Assembly: GCA_011033025.1 (NCBI GenBank)
Contig: WFMF01000521.1
Location: 52,746 to 116,745 of the forward strand
Source of the DNA: Beroe forskalii
Taxonomy: Eukaryota; Ctenophora; Nuda; Beroida; Beroidae
DNA: 64,000 bases
Direction: 5' to 3'
The notes under the pieces were generated by a model, which was not told the origin of the DNA, did not search any database, and saw only the letters and a list, made by a program, of their open reading frames with translations. Position 1 is the stretch's first letter; every line of letters starts with the position of its first letter. Below are positions 43,410 to 55,618 of the stretch, piece by piece. The translations under genes were made by a program, and so were the position numbers.

Positions 43410-45306
43410 TATGTTTTCTGAAATCGTTTTGCGCTCAAGAGAGAACCCAATTCATCAGTCTCCTCCTGGTGATATTTGTCTCATATCAGAACAATGGAAA
43501 TTGTTCATGATCTCTCCGTTTTGGTGAGGATTCATGAGCTAAGCTATCACCCAGGATACATGAGTTGATGGCTGGATATGAAATGTACCTTAAGTATTCT
43601 AAATAACCTTATCAAAATAACTGAACCTGACCATCAAGAAATTGAGTTTATAAGAACTTAATCTATGGCAATAAGTTTCTTATCACTTCAGAATGTGGCA
43701 ATATAAAATATTGGGAAAAGTGTTATGTATCTGTATCAGTTCGCTCTTTTTTTGTCTGATTTGTGCTGATGTGGAATTGCCTTAATATAGTAGTAATGAA
43801 TTTGGTGATTGCTATAATTATGCTGCATAAACACTTGTTTAAAAGGTATGCCATTGAAATGCAAAATTCCTAGTTTTATACATGTGATTTGTTATCAAAT
43901 ACCTTTATCATTATGTGTTGTTAAATTATGAATGAATTATCTCACAGTGAGTGACGTTGTAAATCATTGATTTATTTTCATTTTGATTTGTTATATTGAT
44001 ATGATCGTTTCAATTTTCTGTATAAATAGGAATTCACAGCTGGTTTGAGAGCGTCAGAAATCGTGTCTTCAATAATCAGTGCCGGCCATGACACAAACAA
44101 TGCCAGTTCCTTTAAAATTACCACTTCTACTTAGTCAATAGTTTGAGTGGGACTGCTAAATTTACCTCGTGTTCAACGGGTGCGCGTTAAAAAAGTAGAA
44201 AATTTAAGCATTTCGTTTGCGCGCCATTTGTAGAAAAATGTCACCGCGCCCGCCGTGATGTGAGCGGAAAATTTGCCACATCGATCTCAAAATGCATCGT
44301 GCGTACCAGAAATTCAGTTGAGCGCCGCGCATTCTTCTTTTCTCCTATCACGAATCACTTTAACTTTGCGGATAAAAAATGACAGTGACAACATTCTTGT
44401 TAAACGCGCGCAAAATTAAATCCGCGGCTTTAGCTATGTTCTGGAATTTCCGAAACCGCGTGTTTTGTTTGGTCGTCAAAATCATTTGTTGCCAGGATTT
44501 CGTCCGTTTCGCGGTTTTGTTAACAACGATGACCTAGCTGTTATTTTAAGAAGAGATATTGATTGTTTGCATGAGAATGCTTTATGTCCAATCATGGATC
44601 AAGTCTGGATCGTCGATTATTGATGATATAAATCTTGGTTTGTTCATTGTTGTTATGTTTAGATGCAGGACAGTCAACTGAATCTATTTTCTCCACTGAG
44701 CATAATAAGGAATGCTTTCCATGTAGTCCCATGTTAGCCTATGATACAACTTACGTCTTTACCAATTTCCTTTCCTGTTGGGGAGTTAAGTTGCTTGACT
44801 TACCCTTACTCGACCCTTGTTCCCGCTCTTTTTGAATCAGACATAATAACTTCCGTAGGAACCTAGTTATACTTATACTGCCGAAAATCAGTAAATCTTA
44901 TTGACTTCTGTCCTAGTTAAGTTATATCCTTCTGCCATGGTTGTGTTTTAGGTAGGTACCTGTACGCTCCTAAGTTCCAAGAAACTTAACAAAATTCCAT
45001 CCCATATTGATTTTCTTCTGACCAGTGCCTATTAAACCAGCTGATAGTTTAGTTGGACGTTCGGGGCTGTTCTATTTATCAATTATCGGAAGGATGCTTT
45101 AAATTGGCATTTTTCCAATTTAACTTTAACGTAAGAGATATGAGGAAACAGGAAGTTTTGACTTTTGGATTATTCCGATAGCTTTACAACCGTCAAACAC
45201 GTAATGACCTATTTACTTACTATTTGAGCTGTTTCCACTTTCGTCTTGCAAATTTCAAAGAATTAAAATGCCGGTTTCTACCTACTTTTATTACTTATTT
45301 ATAGAG
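43410..45306. other. Non-coding sequence between transposons in the right arm
   Basis: From about 43,740 this is the mirror of 23,160-24,600. The first 330 bp after the foldback element have no left-arm counterpart and no recognised feature. I see no gene. The frame at 44,635-44,835 has no support beyond being open. Confidence 0.4.
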
Positions 45307-45309
45307 TTA

Positions 45310-46350
45310 TGTCCGTATTACCCAACATTTAAGGTCGCCTTTAAACAAAATTTAAGGCCGAGGTGAGCTTTAAATGAATTTTAAGACGAGCTCGTATTCC
45401 CCAACCTCAACATAAAGGTGACCTTTGAATTTAAAGGTGACCTTTAAAGGTGACCTTTAAACGGTATTAGCCAACAAATTTAAAGACGAGGTCAGCTTTA
45501 AATTGGGTAAAGGTCACCTTTAAATCGTGAAAATTTAAAGTTGACCCCGGAGCTACTTTAAATTTAAAGGTCACCTTTAAATCCTCTTTTACGTTGTAAT
45601 TTACCTAATATTTGCAGAAAACCTATTGATAGATACCGAACTGCTGTTTCTCGTGGTTATCTGCTCACCTATTGAGCTATTGGACCAATGAACACGAATT
45701 GAGCAAAATTATTATCGATATTAAAGAATGGGCGGATTGCTGGTATGGCGACTTCTATAAGAGGAACACCCCCAGTATTCCGAATAATTTGGCTCGGCTG
45801 TAGACACCAGACATATCGGCAGAAAATGAACCCTGTAACACCAACAAATGAAATGGTATATCTGATATCAATCAAAGTTGGTCTGAGAAGTTAAAGTTTA
45901 TAGTTTCGCCAAAGGCTGGGGACAAGACTCTGATTCGTAAGATGTTTCATCAGACTTGTCTCATATCGTATTCACTATGGCCTGTGAAGCTGAAGTCTGG
46001 ATGATTTCATTTGTCATCATGACGTCAGTCGCCTATCCGATACTCTTTAAACTGACACTCCGGTGTAGGAAGTAATATTACCCTTGAACTCGGAAGTGTG
46101 GGTGAAGAGAGGTCATAAAACCTGTCAAACCGGTTTTTTGATCATTTAAAGACGACCTTCGTTGGGTAATACCAAAAAAGAGCCAATTTAAAGGTCACCT
46201 TTACGTAAAATTTTGGTGGACTTTAAATTTAAGGTCGACCTTAAATTTGTTGGGTAATACCCCAAATTTTTAAATTGTCAATTTTTTAAAGGTCCCCTTT
46301 AAATTTAAAGATGAGCTCGTCTTTAAAAGTCATGTTGGGTAATACGGACA
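45310..46350. mobile_element. Harbinger-like non-autonomous element, copy 1
   Basis: Terminal inverted repeats TGTCCGTATTACCCAACAT bound a 1,041 bp element. TTA flanks both ends (45,307-45,309 and 46,351-46,353), and the left arm has a single TTA at the empty site near 23,130. A 3 bp TTA duplication is typical of PIF/Harbinger. The subterminal zones are full of TTTAAAGGTGACCTTTAAA-type palindromes. No transposase is recognised. A second copy is at 55,917-56,951. Confidence 0.75.
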
Positions 46351-46513
46351 TTATTACTTTATTATAGATTTACAGTCTATACCTAAATATACTCCATTAT
46401 GAGGCTTTATGCTGGATTAATGGACTCAAATCTTTGAATCCTCTTTGGTAATATTAAGCGTAACGTTAAGCTCTCTAGCTCTCATATGTTTGTTATTTGT
46501 TTCAAATCTTGAT

Positions 46514-47712
46514 CATGGGTGGAGCAGAAGCCGGGGACAGGGGGTTTTTTCCCCGGCTCTATTTATGGAGCCAGGGAATAGTATCCTTTTTCCCCGGCTC
46601 AAATTTGACAAAATTCTCAACCTCATTTGAGATTTACTTTCAAAGTTACTCTTTCCAGGCAATCTGGTCAATCTATAATTGTGTAAACATTCGCTTTTGT
46701 CAGCGAAAAATCCCATTCTAGACAGGCTTGCTCGAGCTATAGCTCGAGCTATAGCCCCTCAAAAATCCCTGTCTAGAACGGGTCTGTTCTAGACCTGTTC
46801 TAGACAGGAGCTCCAAGGAGCTATTGCTCGAACAATTGTTCGGGCAAGCGTTACTTTCTAGACAGGATGACCCTCCACGCTTACCCCAGCAATCGTTGGA
46901 TTCGAAAATCTTTCTAGACAGGGTTGCTCGAGCTATAGCTCCTGTCAGCGCATCTCTAATATCACGTGCATAAGGAAGGTATAATGTTACAATAACAAAA
47001 CAGGTATTGCGTCACTGAAATCAGCTATGAATGAGCTTCCTATTTCACGTTGTGTCATGATACGATCCACGTGACAGGGTCACGTGTATCAGTGAGAGCT
47101 ATTGCCCGGGTAAGAGTGCATTCTAGACAGGAATGATTGCCCGAGCTATTGCTCGAGCAATTGCCCGGGTAATACCTCCAACTATTACCCGAGCTATTGC
47201 TCGAGCAATAGCTCGGGTAAGCAAAAAACCCCATTCTAGACAGGCTTGCTCGAGCAATTGCTCGAGCAATAGCTCCTCAAAATTCCCTGTCTAGAACGGG
47301 TCTTATTTCAAGGCTTCTTTAAGATTATGACATCATTAACCGATATAGACTAGATTCAGTGTGGTTACTGTACGCGACACTGTATGCCATTTGATAGGCG
47401 GTTTTACCAATCAGTAATTCAGTGCTATAACACAATATGATGATGTCACTTCCATATCACATATGCCTATCATTTTTGATATGCTGTCACATGAGAACAT
47501 GTAGATATTCATCCGACCTGATTGCTTTAGGAAAACAAACATCCTTGGAACTGGGAGTGGGAAGCTAATGTTTCATACAACTATGTTACTGTTCGTCTTT
47601 TGTGATCAAAAATGTTGTTGGACTGCTATAATTAAATTACCATAATTCAATTAGCATTTATTTTCGAGGGAAAAAATTCCCCGGCTCAAAAATCAACTTT
47701 GCTCCACCTATG
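46514..47712. mobile_element. hAT-like non-autonomous element with nested hairpin repeat
   Basis: Ends CATGGGTGGAGC and GCTCCACCTATG are inverted repeats, flanked by ATCTTGAT at 46,506-46,513 and 47,713-47,720. The left-arm empty site carries one near-identical 8-mer (ATCCTGAT on this strand) near 22,970. An 8 bp duplication with CA-type ends indicates hAT. Inside, at about 46,710-47,310, is a second repeat-bounded block with CATTCTAGACAGGCTTGC ends and many CTCGAGCTATAGCTCGAG-like palindromes, which looks like a nested element. No transposase is recognised. Confidence 0.75.
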
Positions 47713-48672
47713 ATCTTGATTACCCGCTAGAGCTACCTAGGACATTAGCCAAGTTTCAGTGCCTAATGTTATGGTACGTAGCACTTAAATCTCATTATAA
47801 CTCGCATTGTAGTTGTAACAGTTTGCTTAGTTTTAGAGGATTTCAGGCAATTTGAAATCATATGATTTGAGATGTTTGTTGTTGTTTAGCAAGACATGAC
47901 CAGTGCTATTTCGACCCCCGCTCAATTCAAAAAAGTTTGGGCTCGGAGCCAGTAATTCTTGAGAAAACAGCCCTTTCGACAGAATTTATAACTGCTTTTT
48001 GGGTAACAATTCACGAAGGTGATTCCGCGGATTTGATTTGTTTGTGCTTCTACATTATGATGGTATTTTTAGACCCCTTCCCTTCTTAATTGATTAATTG
48101 AGAACGGAAAACAGAGCTATTTTTAGCTCCGTAGAAAACCCCGCTTCAATCTGCGAGTTGAGTGGTTCGTTATTCACGTGATCTCATGCTGAGCGCTGAT
48201 TGGCTGCACGATCTGATCACGTGACTTCAGCTCGCCCTCTCATTGGTCAGCCCTCGACCTCGCTACCACCCGTGGACCAGCTGTTACCTCACTCGGTAGT
48301 GTTGAATTTCAGGCACCCACGGCCCCTTCCTCCCCATTGGATAGTGTTGATCACCTGACTGATTTCCTGGATTCCCATTGGTGCGATAAAGTCACGTGAC
48401 AGGTCTTTGTTTGGGTGCTCCTGAACAATACAGCGGGTAAAAATAGTACCGGTACTTGGGCTTGGCAGTGTAATAAATATATTCTACTAAATCCCACACG
48501 ATATGGATATAAGTGGTTATGATGACGTCATCATCATAAGTCAAAGTGGTACGTTGATGACGTTGCTCTGCCTAGCTTTCTGGAGCGGGGAACAAGTTAC
48601 AAGTATCATGCGTATACTATATCTGCCATCGGCTTCGTATAATTCTTATTCATCCCCTGTTGGCCATTACAT

Positions 48673-48868
48673 ATTACGTTGGAGGTGTATTTATGTGGGG
48701 TAAAATTTTGGTGTTTGAAAATTTGGTAGGGTACAATTTGTGGATTTTTCTCTCGTCATTACTCTAGTTAACATATGATAATGACGTTATGATGTGTGGA
48801 AAAAAAGGGAATTTTACTGAAAAATCCCACAGTTACAGCCTCCATAAATACACCTAAGGTATACATGG
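48673..48868. mobile_element. MITE family A, right-arm mirror copy
   Basis: The counterpart of 19,525-19,730 in inverse orientation and at the same relative position. It has small differences from the left copy, such as a damaged GGGGAT block near one end. Confidence 0.75.
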
Positions 48869-49235
48869 GAGCGCCAGCTAGGTATAATGCCCATCCCTCG
48901 GCTTATAAGTATTTGAAATTGGCGGACTGCTTTGCAGCCCTTGATTCGCATCAAAGACTATACGTTTTTGAGGGGTGCTGCCTCTTTACCCCACTGGCCA
49001 CTGTATGTGGCACCGCCAGGCGCAAAAGGCTTATTTTCATCCGTAAGTTCATAATACTCCGACTTTACTATGAATCTTTTTTTGCCACAAAAAGTTAATA
49101 TTTAGACCAAGTATTGTCATGAATATTATAAAATTTTGGCAATTTTCGAATTAACACAGCATTTGCTCATGTAAAAATAGTGGAACACCGCTGTTGCCAG
49201 TTAGTCGAATAGCATTTGGCCTGTGCATCATTAAT

Positions 49236-49314
49236 TGGCGGTTTAACTTCATCTATTACCTATATTAAACAATAATAATGACGCCAGTCTCATTACCTAA
49301 TTCTACCCCGCCCA
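49236..49314. mobile_element. 79 bp hairpin insertion
   Basis: The insertion begins TGGCGGTTTAAC and ends CCCCGCCCA, flanked by TAAT on both sides. The left arm has a single TAAT at the corresponding site. It resembles family B MITEs in its GGCGGTT end. Confidence 0.5.
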
Positions 49315-50178
49315 TAATCGTCTAATGCCTGTCTAAACAGAGCCCACTTGTGCCCAGCATTGAGTATTTAATGATGAAATATTGTCTAATATTTATTATA
49401 TATGTTCATTTTATATTGTGCGTTAGCATGAAATTTGAGGGAAATTCCACATAATTCGATGTAATGATGTGAGTGCATATATATAATATTTTAAGCTTTT
49501 GAACATGTCCATTCAAATGGAACCATTATGTGTAATGTTTAATCGATGTTTGTTTATGTACTACTGACCCGCAGCGGGTACTTAAAGGTCATAAAGCTGT
49601 CCACCATTAGAAATGGTGGTATTAATGTTCTTGGTCCTCCCTGACCCGTTTTTAGCTCAGAGCATCTCATAACTTTTTTGCCTTGAATAATTTTTCAAGT
49701 CATACAATTTGTTTGCCTGTATGTTGAATGTATGAATTGTAAATGAATGCATTAATTTCCTTATTCATATCTGTGTTTCTCAAAATAGATTACCTAAAAA
49801 CACAGATTAAAATAAATGTTCTCGAGCCACAATTATTGATGTTCTCAGGGCTTTTCTTGCTTACCCATCTGGTCCATCTGACAAAGACCAACTAAGGTTT
49901 TTCTTTCGAAGATGGTGCAGATGCTGGAGTTTTCTTACTCCATCAAAAAGTGAAAAAGTCTCCAGTTTTTTGCTTTTCTGACAAAACTGAGAATTATAAA
50001 AAAATTAAAAAATTGCAGGCAAGGATGCCAGCATCTCCAGCGCCCCCAAAAGAAAAACCATAAGACCAACTGACCAATCAGCGCGCAAGTTAAACCGTAA
50101 ACTTGTTATTTTGGGTGCGAAATTTGGGGCTTTAGGATATTAAAATCCTCCTATTTTTCCCCGACCAAAATAAATATC

Positions 50179-50612
50179 TAACATTGGAATTAATACAAGT
50201 TCAGGGGATACAATCCACTTGAAAGTGCTCGACTTAAAAACAAATTTTCATTGAGCAGATGCCTTTAACCATTTTTTAACGTCTGATATAAATGATTTTC
50301 TCGATTTTAGAATTTTACAAATTAACCAGGGACAATTTCATGGCTTACAGCATTTTTTACCGATTTTACCGATTTTTACCGACTTTTGGCCAATTTTTTA
50401 CCGATTTTTACCGATTTTTTTACCGTAATATTTCTCGTTATTAATTGATATGGAGTTGTCTGACTCGGTATCCAATATTTATAAAGGAGTCAACCGTGGT
50501 CTTTGCGAAAATTAGTGCCAAGTAGCTAACGATGCTGATGATTGGTGTAGCAACCATGAAACATATTGTTCGTCACTAAAGTGTTGTATCATTGTGTATA
50601 ACATTGGAATTA
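50179..50612. mobile_element. Right-arm insertion flanked by AACATTGGAATTA
   Basis: About 420 bp is present here but absent from the left arm near 18,285. A 13-14 bp direct repeat TAACATTGGAATTA is present at both edges, like a long target duplication or the product of slippage. The interior contains a CCGATTTTTA tandem repeat around 50,350-50,430. The family is unknown. Confidence 0.5.
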
Positions 50613-51400
50613 TGTATTTGAATATCCCTCGGAACGTCTTCCTCTGTAAATTATTCGTTACATGCAATTTCTATTTCGTCGCTTTTTTGTCTATATGTCG
50701 GATTTCCCTACTCGAGTGTTACTTTCACAATGACGTCACCTTGACAAAGTCAATTCTATCATTTTGCATAGACTTATCAGTCAAAATTTAGTTCAAAAAA
50801 TGCAATTACCAATTTTAATCGTTATTATAAATTGCATTTTCCAAACGCAAGGATATATTTTTTGCGTTCTTACGAAACAGGTGTCTACACCCTCCCCGTT
50901 ATCAGTAGGAGTAATCCTTACCTGTGGTCCTCGGACCATAGTTTGGATGACTTTAGCGTGATGAGCGGGCTACATGATCCCTTGATTAAGTGCCCGGACC
51001 CCTTGGCGTGACACCCGAGGGGCCACCTCTGACTTTTTACTGATCATTTTTCGGAAAGAAAGCGAAGGAGAATAAAGGTTGCGCATTGTCTAAGCGTGTT
51101 TTTCTTGGCTGACGAGATAAGTTTATTATTAAGAAATGGAGATCGATCCCCGAAACCTGTAAATATTTCTTGTAAGGAAGTCTGATTTCGTCAATGGCCC
51201 CTCCTGGTTATTATCGGCAAAGCCAAACCAGCAACCCGTCATAACATCGACCAATCGGCGTTCAAGGCATTGATCAACTCGCGCGCTGATAGGTCGATGT
51301 CAAGCCAAAATAACTTTGATTTAAGAGCTCTGATACTATGAAACATTTCATTTTTCGCATATCGAGGAACTCGCCACATAGGTCCAGGGCTGCCTGACGT

Positions 51401-51596
51401 ATACCTAATAGGAGGTGTATCTATGTAGAGTAAAATTTTGGTGTTCACAAGATTGATCGGTTGCAATTTGGGGATCTTTCTCAAGTCATTACTCTAGTAA
51501 ACATATTATGATAATGACGTCATTTTGAACTGTCATGGTGTGTGAAAAAAGGGGAATTTTCCCGAAAAACCCCCAAATTACAACCTCCATATAGGT
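51401..51596. mobile_element. MITE family A, right-arm-specific copy
   Basis: A full-length copy with core AATGACGTCATTTTG and CAAGTCATTACTCTAG, bounded by ACCTAATAGGAGGTG and CCTCCATATAGGT. The left arm near 17,350 lacks it, so family A moved after the arms diverged. Confidence 0.7.
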
Positions 51597-51965
51597 ACTG
51601 TTCTTGGTTATGGGACACACGCAATGCATGTCGTGAACACTTTGTGTCAATTTTGTGCAGTACCATTTGTGCTGCACAATCGCCCTTGCCCAACTGACGA
51701 CCCGTTTTAGCCCGTGAGCACCTTTATGTGATTTTTCAAGCCTTATTGTTCAAATTATTAGTCGTACCATTTATTCTTCACGTCCTGTTCATTAATAGCG
51801 AATGATCTTCTCTCCTACTTTTCAGTACTAACATTACTGACATATTTTATTATTTTTTATTTTTTATAAATATCAATATCTAATACTGATATCTAATACT
51901 AATATTTAATAGGTACTCCAATAAAAAACAATTATTATGTAACAATTTTAAGTAGGCAAATATTA

Positions 51966-52657
51966 TCTTAATCATAATTTCGTAAGAGCACGTGAATTAT
52001 GTCTGTCTGTGCCGCCGTACACAATTAAAATTTGAGCTTGCCAAGAAAATATCAAGGAAAACGAAGGCTAAACAGGGCTAAGTCGCGCCGTTGCTATGGA
52101 TACACGTATTCTGCACGTGCAAATTATGATCAGTTCTATGCGAGTGCTTTCTGATACGTTGTTGACTGCTGCATTGTAGCGTTTGATAGAACGGCCTGTT
52201 TACTGTTTTTCATTTGAAATTCAAGATCTGAAGATAAAGGACGGGTATGGCTGGCATCGTGGAGGCTATTTCCGATAGCATCTCCTCACTAATCTGTGGC
52301 CGACGTCGGTCGATTTAAATCAATGCTGAGTTGATGATAACGGAAAAATGTTAATTTAGAGCTTTAGAGAAATTTAAGGTTGACTAAAATCAAATTGAAT
52401 CGAATTTGGGAATAGCACATTGCGAATTTGGAGGACTGCTCTTGGCGTGAATCAACGTTCAGTATGAGTACGATACTCGGTTTTAATTTTCAGATTTAAC
52501 TTCATCATACAAGAGCAAATTATAACTATCACAACTTGCCCGGTCCAGCATCATTAAAAGTAACCAACAAATTATGTTAAATTTGCTCCTTCATAAACTT
52601 TTTGTGAGCTTATTATTTGATTCTGTATATTCTAGCAGGCCCAACGGGCATTTCTAG
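51966..52657 (+). mobile_element. Non-autonomous Helitron, 692 bp, with empty site
   Basis: The element begins TCTTAATCAT and ends GCCCAACGGGCATTTCTAG, that is, a GCCC-AAC-GGGC hairpin four bases before CTAG. It is inserted exactly between A and T with no target duplication. The left arm at 16,594/16,595 is the uninterrupted A-T site. These are the defining features of Helitrons. No Rep/helicase protein is encoded. Related copies are at 55,619-57,359 and 57,360-57,707. Confidence 0.88.
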
Positions 52658-52805
52658 TTTCTCATAAATGTACTAGTTAATGTATAATAATAGTGTCCTG
52701 TATCATTTTCAAAAATCAAAAGTTTGGTGAATTAATCAAAATTTGCATAGAAATGCTTTGCCATTGTATAATGTATATCAGTATATCTACTTTATTAAGA
52801 GGTTT

Positions 52806-53030
52806 ACTCTCGATTGTAAGTTCTGCTCTATTGTAAGTTCTGCTCTATTGTAAGTTCTGCTCTATTGTAAGTTCTGCTCTATTGTAAGTTCTGCTCGATT
52901 GTAAGTTCTGCTCTATTGTAAGTTCTGCTCTATTGTAAGTTCTGCTCTATTGTAAGTTCTGCTCTATTGTAAGTTCTGCTCTATTGTAAGTTCTGCTCTA
53001 TTGTAAGTTCTGCTCTATTGTATGTCCGAT
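52806..53030. repeat. TAAGTTCTGCTCTATTG tandem array
   Basis: About 12-13 near-perfect copies of a 17 bp unit. The left arm has only about four at the matching place (10,163-10,920, interrupted by the GTCCC-repeat element). Confidence 0.9.
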
Positions 53031-53939
53031 TCTTGGTAGCTGGGGTTCAGTTCATGCGGCATTCTTTTCAGTGGTCGGTGTACGCTTTGCTTGGCACTGA
53101 CGGTAACATTGAATCGCGAAACTCACGTTCAGTGCCGCCCAACCGATAACGATCATTGAAAATGTCCAAAGGCCTTTTCTGTAAATCCTAGGATACTCTC
53201 CCAAATCCTCACCTATCTCTAGACTGAAATGAAAATTTCCTAAAGAAATTCGCCGACTCCAATCAATGATGGATACAACAGCCGAGACACCTGGAAAAGT
53301 TCTGTTTAGTTTTCTGAACTTTTTCAGTATTGGGGAAGGTGAGGGCCAAGTCCAATTTAGGACAATCATGTCCAGGTTACCCTTATTTTCAGGAATTGGA
53401 CAAAATTTCATTGCCCAAATTCAAAATAACACAAAATTGGACATATTCGCCAAAAATCATAACATCGTTACAGATCAGTACTTCGATTCACTGTTTATAT
53501 TCTTTATGCCTCCAGTGTGATGTCTAAGTTTGATAATAAGGCGTATTGCTTCTGTTGTGGGTTAAGCTCAGATCAGGGTACCAAGATATTCATCAGGATG
53601 TCAGGGTGTCTACTTTCGATCTAGCCCTGGACAAAATGTCAGGTAGTTTTCGGCTCTTATTGACCTCAAATGGCCTTAATTAAATAAATTGTAATTTGCG
53701 TATTTATGACCGTCAATTCGTCACGGGATCTTGACTTATTTTCGTACATTCATCCAGCTGGTCAAGATTTAAGACGGAGAAAGGACAATAATAACTTGAA
53801 TAATGAGATAATGATGATCACTGCTTTCATAGGCAGGTTGGTTGATAATCAAAGCTGTTAGTATGACAGTAGTAACTGCAGTTGTGAAATTAACCTTTAA
53901 GGTTACAAGGTGTGTATAATTCAAATCGAGTCAGAATGC

Positions 53940-54265
53940 ATGGGACTACGGCCCCCTTTAGGGGGCCAGGCCCCTAGTTTCAAAAGGCCCCTGTAGAAAA
54001 ATCTTGGGGGGGCCTTAGCCTAAGATTTTCTCAAAAATTTGAACATAGAAAGGAAGTGAAAATTTAGTTCATTTAGAAAAAGAAATTTTCCTGAGAATCA
54101 CCTTTTAGAGTTGAATCAATGAATAAACATGATTTTAGTTGTATTTTTTATGCAAAATAGTGAAAAGTAGGTCTTTGAGAAAATGAAAATTTGTTTACGT
54201 AAATATTGGCCCCCCGTAGTTTCAAAAGGCCCCCTAGAAAAAATCTAGGGGGGCCCTTCTTCACT
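53940..54265. repeat. GGCCCC / TTTCAAAAGGCCCC repeat
   Basis: Two copies of AGTTTCAAAAGGCCCC followed by a GTAGAAAAATCTTGG-like or CTAGAAAAAATCTAGG-like segment, about 235 bp apart. Likely a small dispersed repeat; boundaries are unclear. Confidence 0.45.
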
Positions 54266-54479
54266 TGCTCGAAAAAGTGTGTAATGGCATGGTCGAATGT
54301 GGGGGTAACAGATTACGAAGACAATTCCTGGCCTGTGAAGAAAACAAAATTATCAATGTCAGTGTCACCATGAGAATCAGTTAACAGAATTAACATCATC
54401 TTGCAATCAACACGGAACAAAACTTTCATGGTTTAGCACGTCTAAGACCAACCGACCAATTCGATCTATTTTCCACTCT

Positions 54480-54670
54480 GCTTCTTCATAATTTTTTGAA
54501 TATTTGATTTTTGCACATAACTTTTGACTTTGATCTAATTGGAATTTTTGATGCGGTCAAAAAGTATCTAATCAATCTGAATGGCGATATTTAAAACTTG
54601 CGAACAAAGGTGCTGCGTGGCACTGGCAGCGCCAGGTGACTGTGTGTTACAGGCCCAACAGGACTGCTAG
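54480..54670 (+). mobile_element. Helitron 3' end, diverged
   Basis: The end CAGGCCCAACAGGACTGCTAG|T and the upstream GCGAACAAAGGTGCTGCG match the Helitron 3' regions at 55,619 and 57,360 in inverse orientation. The hairpin is damaged and the 5' end was not located. Confidence 0.6.
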
Positions 54671-54910
54671 TATTCTATAATTTGTAGGCCATGTTTGAAA
54701 TGTTGTTGGGAAGCAAAAAAGGGATTTCCCATCCCAAAAATTGGGGAGGCAAATCCCTATATTTTCATTTTCAAACAACTATATTTTCAAATAACCAAAT
54801 TTCAATTTGGGGTCCCCAAATTGAAATTCTGATTAGTTCGGGGATCATTCATGTGGCAAAGCGAAATTTTGATGCAAAATTGCTCGTAAAGAGTGCAAGA
54901 ATAAGGCAGT

Positions 54911-54981
54911 GAAGGTCAATCTGTTTGGTATTTGGTTAATCAGTTTTGCTGTCTTGATGTCATTCATCTCACCCGTACACG
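54911..54981 (+). CDS. Possible signal-peptide exon
   Basis: The frame reads KVNLFGIWLISFAVLMSFIS then PVHG and ends at a GTAAGT donor with one base carried over. The hydrophobic stretch looks like a signal peptide. The phase fits the cysteine-rich exon at 57,754, giving an Asp at the junction. No ATG precedes the hydrophobic core in this frame before a stop, so the true start would be on an earlier exon, or the call is wrong. Confidence 0.2.
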
Positions 54982-55142
54982 GTAAGTTTACACCACTTTT
55001 TAATTAAAAAAACATACTCTGAAGCTTTCAAACGCCGGAAAGTGACAAAAATTAACATTTGCGGTCAAAGAATTTTTGATAGTGATAGAAAAAAAGCATC
55101 ATAGATAGAAAATACATCGTATAAATCAGTATACAATTTCAG

Positions 55143-55275
55143 GAAAAGGGCAATTACCCTCACCGACGTACCATCTTTTTGACGTGGGATGCTCGGGTTT
55201 AATGAGCAAGACCTCAGTGAAATCATGAGAAAGTCCTACAAGGAGCAACGGTTACAGACAAGGAGACTCGAGGAA
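55143..55275 (+). CDS. Possible exon, coding-like
   Basis: It has an acceptor ATTTCAG and donor GTGAGT. From an ATG at 55,189 the frame reads MLGFNEQDLSEIMRKSYKEQ then RLQTRRLEE up to the donor, with a composition like a charged helix. It ends in phase 0, which does not match the cysteine-rich exon downstream. I do not recognise it. Confidence 0.25.
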
Positions 55276-55618
55276 GTGAGTGCTCTTCGACAAATACCAT
55301 AATCAATAGGGATCGATTTAACATATTATCGAGTAATATGTTTTTACTACACTCTATGGAGGTGTGGATTGGTGGATACTGCTCTGAGGTAGCGAGTGGG
55401 ATATGGGAAATCCACACTGAAATAGTGTACAGTAGTAACAGTATTATTTAACGATCCGAGCATAAGTTACGAGGCCGCTGATCCGTTAACTGGATTTCAA
55501 ACTCGGAGAACGGGCCGTGAGACAAAAAATTAATTTTGCATCATTGATACAGACCATCGACACAAAACGTTCACACTGGTGTCACTACATTCCGTTATGA
55601 ATTTCAATTATAGACTAA

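Larger units (their letters stand above)
37755..53402. repeat. Right arm of the large imperfect inverted duplication
   Basis: This is the reverse complement of 9,985-28,430 apart from insertions in one arm or the other. Insertions unique to this arm: foldback element (about 40,630-43,404), Harbinger-like (45,310-46,350), hAT-like (46,514-47,712), a 79 bp hairpin (49,236-49,314), a block near 50,193-50,612, a family A MITE (51,401-51,596), a Helitron (51,966-52,657) and a longer 17-20 bp tandem array (52,806-53,030). Confidence 0.85.

Noticed and set aside
41503-43450. Frames of 60-120 residues in the foldback element
   Set aside because: They recur in each 172 bp unit and on both arms with frame changes, as expected for non-coding tandem repeats.
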